From the NCBI RefSeq assembly GCF_016863555.1, contig NZ_BOPC01000068.1, forward strand, positions 1-47,694: DNA of 47,694 nt. Reading direction: 5' to 3'. Positions 1-6,208 of this stretch are shown piece by piece. The notes under the pieces were generated by a model, which was not told where the DNA came from, made no database searches, and saw only the letters and a list, made by a program, of their open reading frames with translations. The position numbers were made by a program, and so were the translations under genes. This stretch comes from Micromonospora qiuiae (GTDB taxonomy: Bacteria > Actinomycetota > Actinomycetes > Mycobacteriales > Micromonosporaceae). The first letter of the stretch is position 1, and every line of letters starts with the position of its first letter.

Positions 1-526
1 GGGCGCCGCTGTTGCCGTCGGCGTACGCCTCGTTCACCACGTCCCAGGAGTGGATTTTGCCGCGGTAGTAGGTCGCCACCCGGGTGACGTGGTTGAGCAT
101 CGCGTTGCGCAGCGTGGTGCCGGACATGTTCTGCATCCAGCCGGGCTGCTGCGAGTGCCAGGCCAGCGTGTGGCCGCGCACCTTCCAACCCCGGCTGAGG
201 GCGTGGTTGACGATCCGATCCGCATTGCCGAAGGTGAAGTTGTTCTGCTGCGGTTCGGTCGCGTCGATCTTCATCTCGTTCTCGGGAGTGATGCTGTTGA
301 ACTCCCGGTTCAAGATTGTCGTGTAGGCGCTGTCGCTGAGCTTGTTCGCCGCCACCGCGGCACCGAAGTACCGGCCAGACTGGGCCGCAGCCGCACCGAG
401 GGTGGTCTCGGCGGCCTGGGCGAGACTCGGCAGCATCGACACGACGAGGGCTGCAACTATCGCGGCAGTTCCGGAGACAGAGAGCGCTCGAAGTCGACGC
501 CCGGAGGGACGGGTCCGGGTGATCAT
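1..526 (-). CDS. Endo-1,4-beta-xylanase, GH10 (3' part beyond window)
   Basis: Secreted enzyme that cuts the beta-1,4-xylose backbone of xylan. Translation from ATG at 526 gives a basic N-terminus, a hydrophobic stretch and an AQA-A cleavage site near residue 38, a signal peptide with a twin-arginine-like start (GRRLRAL). GH10 landmarks follow in order: NSITPENEMK (about 77-86), GHTLAWHSQQPGW (118-130) and WDVVNEA (161-167), with the acid/base Glu at 166. A GGAGG ribosome site lies 4-8 bases before the start. Only 175 codons are present. The nucleophile Glu and any carbohydrate-binding module lie outside the window. The CE1 esterase encoded further along the same strand fits arabinoxylan breakdown. 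Family assignment is firm; exact specificity is not. Confidence 0.95.
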   Translation of the reverse strand, partial: MITRTRPSGRRLRALSVSGTAAIVAALVVSMLPSLAQAAETTLGAAAAQSGRYFGAAVAANKLSDSAYTTILNREFNSITPENEMKIDATEPQQNNFTFGNADRIVNHALSRGWKVRGHTLAWHSQQPGWMQNMSGTTLRNAMLNHVTRVATYYRGKIHSWDVVNEAYADGNSGA

Positions 527-756
527 GCTGGTCCTCCACTGGGGGGATAGGAAAACCTCTGTCGCTGTTCGGTTGGGAGGCCCCGCTCGGATGGCGGCGA
601 CCCACGATGTTGAGCCCGCCGACCGGGCCGGGGCTCATGTCAGGCGTCCGCCGGGACGTGGTTGCGGACGTGTTGGGCCTCAGGTGGTGGGGGTGTTCAC
701 CTGGTAGGTGGCTGGGCCTGATGCTCGCGTGAGGCGCCTCCAGGGGATGGAAGATC

Positions 757-772
757 ATGTGAACGATCACAT
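757..772. promoter_or_regulatory. Perfect palindrome, candidate operator
   Basis: ATGTGA and TCACAT are exact inverted repeats around the four bases ACGA. GATC flanks both sides, offset by one base. It lies about 230 bases upstream of the xylanase start and 140 bases upstream of the DUF5872 gene. The arms look like CRP half-sites, but the spacer is 4 rather than 6 bases, so another dimeric regulator (GntR or LacI class) is at least as likely. The binding protein is unknown. Confidence 0.5.
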
Positions 773-816
773 CGATCGATGGCTTTCAGGCTGGCAGAAA
801 GTTCCAGGGTTTTCAA

Positions 817-851
817 CCGGTACTTTTCGGGGGGCGACCGATAGTTTTCGG
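817..851. promoter_or_regulatory. Two 14-bp direct repeats, candidate xylanase control site
   Basis: CCGGTACTTTTCGG (817-830) and CCGATAGTTTTCGG (838-851) match at 11 of 14 positions. Their starts are 21 bases apart, two helical turns, so both present the same DNA face. A further TTTTC occurs at 810-814. Streptomyces xylanase promoters carry GAAA-rich repeats of this general kind; that comparison is from memory and the match is loose. The sites could serve the xylanase or the divergent gene. Confidence 0.45.
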
Positions 852-909
852 CCGATGCTCGGCGCGGGAGGAGTCGGCGCATCTGGCGGGCATCGACCAG
901 GAGCTGCCG

Positions 910-1494
910 GTGAGTAGAACGCGCAGCCTCGGGTACCCAGCGCAGATGGCGCGGTACACGAAGCCTGAGCTCCGTGAACAGCTCAAGGAAGAGATCAAGG
1001 CGTCCGACCGGGGCGGCAGGCCCGGACAGTGGTCGGCACGCAAGTCACAGCTGCTCACGAAGGAGTACCAGAAGCGCGGCGGCGGCTACCTGGGCCCGAA
1101 GGACGAGCGCCAGAAGTCCCTGCAGCGCTGGGGCGACCAGCATTGGCGGAACAGGCAGGGCACCACCCGGGCCCGGCACGACGGCGAGACCGACCGGTAC
1201 CTCCCCGAGCAGGCATGGAACCAGCTCTCCGCCGCACAGCAACGCGCGACTGACGCCAAGAAGCGCAAGGAGTCGAGAGCCGGCAGGCAGTACGTGGCCA
1301 ACACCGGCCCGGCCAGACGCGCGCGCCGGAACGCGGCGGCTGCGCCGCTCACGGAGCTGCCGGTCGCCGAGGCGGCCCGACACATCCGCGACCTCGACAC
1401 TGCTCAGCTCGAAGCGGCGCTACGCGCAGAACACGCCGGCAAGGGCCGCAAGACACTCATCCAACGACTGCAGTCGGCACTCGACCGCCGCTGA
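910..1494 (+). CDS. DUF5872 domain protein
   Basis: Protein of 194 residues, very rich in Lys, Arg and Gln, with no signal peptide or membrane segment, so cytoplasmic. Residues about 13-60 (ARYTKPELREQLKEEIK, then GGRPGQWSARKSQLL) match the short DUF5872 motif as I remember it. This motif occurs in small basic proteins of bacteria, viruses and some eukaryotes and has no established function. The last 45 residues form a helical segment (RDLDTAQLEAALRAEHAGKG) like the small helical repeats that end many actinobacterial basic proteins; nucleic-acid binding is plausible but unproven. GTG at 910 is chosen because AGGAG lies about 7 bases before it; ATG at 946, where the conserved motif begins, is the alternative. 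Confidence 0.75.
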   Translation: MSRTRSLGYPAQMARYTKPELREQLKEEIKASDRGGRPGQWSARKSQLLTKEYQKRGGGYLGPKDERQKSLQRWGDQHWRNRQGTTRARHDGETDRYLPEQAWNQLSAAQQRATDAKKRKESRAGRQYVANTGPARRARRNAAAAPLTELPVAEAARHIRDLDTAQLEAALRAEHAGKGRKTLIQRLQSALDRR

Positions 1495-1536
1495 CCACGG
1501 CGATCACGCACTGCCTGCGGTCGGATGAACGGCGAC

Positions 1537-1571
1537 CGGTGGGCCGGCGACGGGAGGTCGTCGGCCCACCG
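1537..1571. terminator. Bidirectional hairpin terminator
   Basis: A 15-bp stem with one mismatch (1537-1551 with 1557-1571) closes a GGGAG loop. It sits between two convergent genes, 42 bases after the DUF5872 stop and 11 bases after the esterase stop. There is no long T run, which is usual for high-GC actinobacteria. Confidence 0.8.
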
Positions 1572-1581
1572 TGCCCGCTGG

Positions 1582-3465
1582 CTACCGAACCCGCAGTTGC
1601 TGATGAACTGCCGCGGTGGGCGCGTAGGTCGGGTCACCGGAGTAGGCGACGTGGACCGGGTAGTTCCCTGCCGACAGTCCGTCGGTCGGCAGCTTGATGA
1701 CGGCCGCGCCGTCGGTCAGCGGAACCACCTGCGTGGTGCCGCCGAAGGTGACGGCGATCTCACCGGTCACCGTCGCAGCGTTCTGGTGCTGGGTCTGTGC
1801 CCGCACATCGACGTTCAGCGTGAACGTGCCGCCCCGGACGATCGACGCAGGTGCGGCCTTCGCCTTGACCACGACGCCGGTCGTCCCCGGAGCCGTCAGG
1901 GTGACCTCGGCCGAGCCGGACTTGGTCGGGTCGACCACCGACGTCGCCACGACGGTGAGCGACGACGCGGTCTCGTCGGCGGCCACCGAGAGCAGCCCAT
2001 CCGCGGAGATGGTCGTTTCCTCCGAGGCCGCCCCCTCGACCGACCACGTCACCGCCGGGCTCACACCTTCGTTGGTCGTCACCTGAGCGTTGAACTGCTT
2101 CACCCAGTTCCAACCCCGCGTCAGGTTCTCAGTCGCGGGCGTCACCGACACGGAGTCGACCCCCGACCACAGGTAGTCCCGGGCGAAAATCGTGAACAGC
2201 TGGCTCGCCGTCATCCCGTCGTGCGCGCCGGGAACCTGGGTCGTCGCGGCGGCGTACCCACGCGCCCTGAAGTTGTTCGCGATGGCGTTCGGGGTGTTGA
2301 GGTTGCCCTCGAAGACGCCGTTGCCGAGGAACACGAAAAGGTCGTCGTCCCCGACCGCAGCCGCGACGTTGTCGTAGTCCTGAGTGGTCAGGGACGGGTT
2401 ACCGGAGAAGTGCCCGTAGAACGCGAACGTGGTCGGGTAGCCCCGGATGACGTGGGCGCCCGTCATTCCGCCGTACGAGAACCCGGCGTAGGCACGCCCT
2501 TCACGCTCGGTCGAGACGTTGTAGTTCTCTTCGATGAACGGAAGAATCGTCTGGACCAGGTTGTTGGCGGCGTTGGTCTGGTTGTAGGAGGCGAAGCCGA
2601 GGCTGGTGCCCGTGAAGTGGTTCCCCATCGTGACAACCACCGTCGGCTCGATCTCGCCCTTCGCCGTCATGTTGTCCAGGATGTTGGGGACATTCGCCGG
2701 GACCATGAAGTCGGTCTCGTCACCGAAAATTCCGTGGGCGAGGTACGCAACCTTGTACGGCTCGGCGCGGTTGGGATCGTAGTTGGCCGGCAGGTAGACG
2801 CCGAGGTAGTGGCCGTCGTCGCCCAGGATGGTCGTGTAGGGGACGTATTGCACGGTGCCCCGCTGTGCGGGGTCGGCGATCGGCAGCTCGTATTCCGCGC
2901 GCTCCTTCAGCACCGGGTCGTTCTGCTTCTCCGCGTACGGCACGTACACGGCATCGAGAACGTCGTTGTTCCTGACCCGGAACGAGGACTCGCCCGGGGG
3001 GCGGGGGTGCGTCGAGGCGGGATCCCAGATGCGCTTGTTCTCCCAGCCCTGAGTCGGGTCCCAGACCCGGTACCAGTAGCTGAGGCTTCCGGCGTGCAGC
3101 GGGACCGAGACCGACCAGTATCCGTTCGAATCCTTGGTCATGTCCCGGAGGAATTCGGTACCTCCAGCGTGGTACCGCCCCGTCTGCCACGCTTCCGGCT
3201 GATACCGAGTGTTGCCGGTATTGACGTCGAGCAGAGTCAGGTCCCCGGCCAGGCGGACCTGGGTGGCATTGGGATTGCGGTAGACGAACTTACCGGTGTA
3301 TCCGGTCGGTGAGTTGGGATCCGCCGTGACGGTCGCGCCTTCCACGAGCGCGGGTTCGGCTGCGGCGGCGGCTGGCGCGGAGACGATGGCGCCGGCACCA
3401 AGTGACATGAACGCGAACAACGAGAGCGCACGCCTGAGCCTGCGCCTTCCGATCGCTCTCCTCAT
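1582..3465 (-). CDS. Secreted CE1-type esterase with Ig-like domains
   Basis: Predicted extracellular esterase that removes feruloyl or acetyl groups from xylan. The 627-residue product has a signal peptide (about 1-36, ending APAAAAA), an N-terminal beta-sandwich like those preceding XynZ/IroE-type esterases (about 45-165), a CE1 alpha/beta-hydrolase domain (about 195-435), then two Ig-like domains (about 438-535 bacterial Ig2-like, 540-627). The nucleophile is Ser330 in GFSYGG; His415 in PGAHDG is the likely catalytic His. Where CE1 enzymes usually have the acidic residue (G-x-x-D) I read GNGVFEG, so the acid may be Glu386 or lie elsewhere. ATG at 3465 follows GGGGAG by 8 bases; reading further upstream gives no signal peptide. 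Transcribed alone, and ends at the terminator at 1537-1571. Confidence 0.88.
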   Translation of the reverse strand: MRRAIGRRRLRRALSLFAFMSLGAGAIVSAPAAAAAEPALVEGATVTADPNSPTGYTGKFVYRNPNATQVRLAGDLTLLDVNTGNTRYQPEAWQTGRYHAGGTEFLRDMTKDSNGYWSVSVPLHAGSLSYWYRVWDPTQGWENKRIWDPASTHPRPPGESSFRVRNNDVLDAVYVPYAEKQNDPVLKERAEYELPIADPAQRGTVQYVPYTTILGDDGHYLGVYLPANYDPNRAEPYKVAYLAHGIFGDETDFMVPANVPNILDNMTAKGEIEPTVVVTMGNHFTGTSLGFASYNQTNAANNLVQTILPFIEENYNVSTEREGRAYAGFSYGGMTGAHVIRGYPTTFAFYGHFSGNPSLTTQDYDNVAAAVGDDDLFVFLGNGVFEGNLNTPNAIANNFRARGYAAATTQVPGAHDGMTASQLFTIFARDYLWSGVDSVSVTPATENLTRGWNWVKQFNAQVTTNEGVSPAVTWSVEGAASEETTISADGLLSVAADETASSLTVVATSVVDPTKSGSAEVTLTAPGTTGVVVKAKAAPASIVRGGTFTLNVDVRAQTQHQNAATVTGEIAVTFGGTTQVVPLTDGAAVIKLPTDGLSAGNYPVHVAYSGDPTYAPTAAVHQQLRVR

Positions 3466-3890
3466 CTGGACAACTCCCCTGCAGTCTTTTCTCGTGGTCT
3501 TGTTCGGACGGCTCACTGCCGGAGGGACCACCGGATGACGGAGGCATTTGCGGGACGGGACGCGGTGTGGTGGTTGGACATGAAGGGCCCCCTCCTGGGC
3601 CACGCGGGGTGGTTGGCCCTCGTGGACCCGCTCCGGCACTCCAAGTGCTGCGCTAAATCGTATTAGCAAGGGGCAGTGTGGCTGGGTGCGCCTTGCAGTG
3701 TCAAGGGTGTGCCCAGGGCTGTTTCCCGTCGGGTTACTCCTGGTCACGGCGTCGACGAGGTCGCGCGGCCGGCGGTCGGCGCACCGGGCGGCTCGGGCGA
3801 TGCCCAGCGCCCGAAAACGAGCTGATTGACGGCCCCCGTGAACTGTGCCGACCCGCTGAGCCGGCCGTTGGCGTCTATTTGCGACTGACG
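3466..3890. other. Intergenic region upstream of the CE1 esterase
   Basis: I find no credible gene in these 425 bases. They contain the esterase leader, a LacI-like palindrome (3652-3667, listed separately) within a short AT-rich island, and GC-rich sequence next to the metallo-beta-lactamase remnant. A hexamer resembling a -10 box (TATTAG on the plus strand) overlaps the palindrome. Confidence 0.5.
3652..3667. promoter_or_regulatory. LacI-type operator candidate
   Basis: GCTAAATCGTATTAGC is an inverted repeat with GCTAA/TTAGC arms and a central CG, the usual form of LacI-family operators. It lies 187 bases upstream of the esterase start in a conspicuously AT-rich patch. Polysaccharide genes in actinobacteria are commonly controlled by LacI-family repressors, so repression of the esterase is a reasonable inference. 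No LacI-family gene is in the window. Confidence 0.55.
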
Positions 3891-4169
3891 TCAGGCGATC
3901 GCGTAGCAGCGCAGCCCATCGACGTCGGCTCGGGTCAGACGCCCCTGGGCGAGCAGCAACTCGAGGTGGGCTGCGGTCTCGGTGACGGCGAGCATCCGGT
4001 TGAGCAGGTCGAGATCAACCAACTTGTGTCCCCGCCTGGTCCAGCGCACGTGGCCGCGGGTGTGGCCCGGTGTCTCGACGACGTGCAGGGTGCGATCGCC
4101 GTGCACGACCTCGTCCCCGACTCGAACACGCCGGGTGTGGTCCAGTCGTCGGGGCTGCCGTTGTCCCAT
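3891..4169 (-). pseudogene. Remnant of a metallo-beta-lactamase-fold hydrolase
   Basis: Reading from an ATG at 4169 gives about 92 residues that resemble only pieces of an MBL-fold hydrolase: GDEVVHGDRTLHVVETPGHTRGHV, split here as GDEVVHGDRTLHVV and ETPGHTRGHV, then RMLAVTETAAHLELL. Family members are two to three times longer, have the HxHxDH metal site upstream, and carry a metal-binding Asp after the GH motif. Both are absent, and the segment between GHV and the C-terminal helix is much shortened. I read it as a decayed gene with an N-terminal loss and an internal deletion. It lies 56 bases downstream of the last transporter gene on the same strand and could be co-transcribed. Confidence 0.6.
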
Positions 4170-4225
4170 GTCATGGCCTGGACCATAGTTCCCGCCCAGA
4201 CCAACCGGACGGCACCGAATGGAGA

Positions 4226-5212
4226 TCAGCCGGTAGGCAGCTCGTTGATGCACGCCACCGGGTGCCCGGCGGTGCGTTCGACCAGGGCCGGGCGTCCCTC
4301 CGCGCAGGCGTCGAGCGCCTGCCAGCAGCGGGTCCGGAACCGGCAGCCGCTCGGTGGGTTCACCGGGCTGGGCGGGTCGCCGCGGAGCAGGATCTGCTCG
4401 CGCCGGTGGTGCGGGTCGGGCACCGGTGCCGCCGAGAGCAACGCCTGGGTGTACGGGTGCGCCGGTCGCTCGAAGATCTCCGCCACCGTCCCGGTCTCCA
4501 CCACGTTGCCCAGATACATCACGGCGACCCGGTGCGAGATGTGCCGCACCACGGACAGGTCGTGGGCGATGAACACGTACGCGAGGCCGAGGTCCCGCTG
4601 CAACCGGCGGAGCAGGTTGATCACCTGCGCCTGCACCGACACGTCGAGCGCCGACACCGGTTCGTCGCAGACCACGATCTCCGGCTGCAGCGCCAGCGCG
4701 CGGGCGATGCCGATCCGCTGCCGCTGGCCGCCGGAGAACTGGTGCGGGTACCGATCGACGTGCTCGGGGTTGAGACCGACGGTCTCCAGCAGTTCCTGCA
4801 CCCGGCGGCGGCGCCGGTCAATGGTGCCCAGCTCACCGTGCACGGTGAAGGGCTCGGCGATGATCTGCCCGACCGTCATCCTCGGGTCGAGCGAGGAGTA
4901 CGGGTCCTGGAAGACGATCTGGATGCGCCGGCGCAGGTCGCGTAGCTTCCGGCCGCGCAGCCCGGCGATGTCGGTGCCCCGGTAGCGGATCTGCCCGCCG
5001 GAGGGTTGTTCCAGCCGGGTGAGCAGCTTGGCAAGGGTGGACTTGCCGCAGCCGGACTCGCCGACGACGCCGAGCGTCTCACCGGCGCGGAGCTGGAACG
5101 AGACGCCGTCGACCGCCTTGACCACCCCCGCCGGCCGGCGGATCACGTTGCCTCGCCGGACCGGGAAGTGTTTGGTCAGCCCTTCGACCTCCAGCAGCAC
5201 CTCGCCGGTCAT
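4226..5212 (-). CDS. Opp/Dpp-type ABC transporter ATP-binding protein (DppF/OppF)
   Basis: Second ATPase of a peptide-type importer, which powers uptake at the inner face of the membrane. The 328-residue protein has Walker A GESGCGKS (51-58), Q-loop VFQDPYSSLDP, signature FSGGQRQR, Walker B IVVCDEP and the switch His in FIAHDLS. The C-terminal oligopeptide/dipeptide extension carries a cysteine-rich CRFRTRC motif typical of OppF. Its ATG overlaps the deacylase stop by four bases (ATGA), so the two are translationally coupled. It is the last intact gene of the seven-gene operon. The substrate cannot be read from the ATPase. Confidence 0.93.
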   Translation of the reverse strand: MTGEVLLEVEGLTKHFPVRRGNVIRRPAGVVKAVDGVSFQLRAGETLGVVGESGCGKSTLAKLLTRLEQPSGGQIRYRGTDIAGLRGRKLRDLRRRIQIVFQDPYSSLDPRMTVGQIIAEPFTVHGELGTIDRRRRRVQELLETVGLNPEHVDRYPHQFSGGQRQRIGIARALALQPEIVVCDEPVSALDVSVQAQVINLLRRLQRDLGLAYVFIAHDLSVVRHISHRVAVMYLGNVVETGTVAEIFERPAHPYTQALLSAAPVPDPHHRREQILLRGDPPSPVNPPSGCRFRTRCWQALDACAEGRPALVERTAGHPVACINELPTG

Positions 5213-6204
5213 GATGTGCTCGGGCGGGCGCGGCCGATGACGAAGCCGAAGTTGTACGGGTGCACCGGATGGTTGCGTGGGACGGAGAGGAGGATCCCGT
5301 CCCCGGGCGCGCGGTACTCCTCGATGACGGTCAGCTCGACCGGGGAGAGCAGCCGGCCGAGCAGTTCGCCCTCGCTGGTCGGGGTGAGCAGCCGGTCCAC
5401 GCCGATCTCGGGGACCAGCATGCCGCCGTGCCGGGGCCGCAGGTCCCAGGCGACCTCGACGTCGGTGACCGGCCGGGGCGACACCGGCTCGTCGAGCATG
5501 CCGAGGTGGGCCATCACCCGCCGGACACCCTCGACGTTGCGGGCGAGCCAGTCGTCTTCGCTGCCGGCACCGAAGCCGAGGCCGCCGACCTCCACTCCGA
5601 TGAACGGCACCCCGGCGGCGGTGGCCGCGTCGAAGACCGAGTTCGGGAAGACCGCCGCGGCGTCCTCGCCCTGGATGTAGGGCATGCCGAAGGCCACGGC
5701 CATCTCCCGGCTGGCTGCCGACAGCGGGCCGGTCGCGTCGTAGAGCACGACTCCCCAGGCGGTGCCCCAGGGGCCGGGGTGGAAGTCCAGCAGGTGGGTG
5801 GAGCGCTCGACGATCTGCTCGACGAGGACCTGGCCGGTCCGCCCGGTGATCGACTCGGTGTCGCGCAGGATCGCCTTGTTCATGTTGACGAAGCCGACCT
5901 GCTGGATGTCGTTCGAGTAGCGGGTGACGGTGCGCAGCGCGTACGGGTTGGCGGCCGGCACCACCACCAGGGTGCCGCGCAGCGCGGCCGGGTCGGTGTC
6001 GGCCAGCACCGCGCGCAGCACGGCGTGCGAGAACCACTCGTTGCCGTGCACCCCGGACACCAGGGTGAGGGTCGGCCCGTCCGCGGTGCCGGTGACCGCG
6101 TGCGCGTGGATGGCCAGTTCCGAGCCGTCCAGGTCGGTCAGGACGGGGAAGCGGAGCAGCCGACGCTCTCCGGCCGGGGCGCGCAGCGGCGTGCGGTCAG
6201 TCAT
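5209..6204 (-). CDS. Succinylglutamate desuccinylase/aspartoacylase-family deacylase
   Basis: Zinc-dependent hydrolase of the AstE/AspA family (M14-like), which cleaves N-acyl groups from amino acids. The 331-residue protein shows the zinc motif HGNE (about 53-56), NPYALRTVTR (substrate-carboxylate Arg region), DFHPGPWG with the third zinc ligand His, and GVEVGG as the likely catalytic Glu region. It has no signal peptide. It sits inside the peptide-type transport operon, 4 bases after the fused permease/ATPase gene and overlapping the last ATPase gene, so the imported compound is probably an N-acyl amino acid or a similar amide that is split in the cytoplasm. That substrate is an inference from context. 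Confidence 0.85.
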   Translation of the reverse strand: MTDRTPLRAPAGERRLLRFPVLTDLDGSELAIHAHAVTGTADGPTLTLVSGVHGNEWFSHAVLRAVLADTDPAALRGTLVVVPAANPYALRTVTRYSNDIQQVGFVNMNKAILRDTESITGRTGQVLVEQIVERSTHLLDFHPGPWGTAWGVVLYDATGPLSAASREMAVAFGMPYIQGEDAAAVFPNSVFDAATAAGVPFIGVEVGGLGFGAGSEDDWLARNVEGVRRVMAHLGMLDEPVSPRPVTDVEVAWDLRPRHGGMLVPEIGVDRLLTPTSEGELLGRLLSPVELTVIEEYRAPGDGILLSVPRNHPVHPYNFGFVIGRARPSTS

Positions 6205-6208
6205 GTCG

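Larger units (their letters stand above)
527..909. other. Divergent intergenic region, xylanase / DUF5872 gene
   Basis: No convincing gene lies here. The region holds the upstream controls of the xylanase (minus) and the DUF5872 gene (plus). Visible structure: an inverted repeat CAGGTG/CACCTG (681-703), a perfect palindrome (757-772), an inverted CTTTC/GAAAG pair (783-801) and two similar 14-mers (817-830 and 838-851), the last two listed separately. The stretch from 750 to 855 is clearly poorer in GC than its surroundings, as expected of a control region. Confidence 0.6.

Noticed and set aside
757..772. Palindrome as a classic CRP site
   Set aside because: TGTGA and TCACA arms are right, but the spacer is 4 bases rather than 6.
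3891..4253. Intact small MBL-fold protein
   Set aside because: The HxHxDH metal site is missing and the length is less than half of the family; a remnant fits better.
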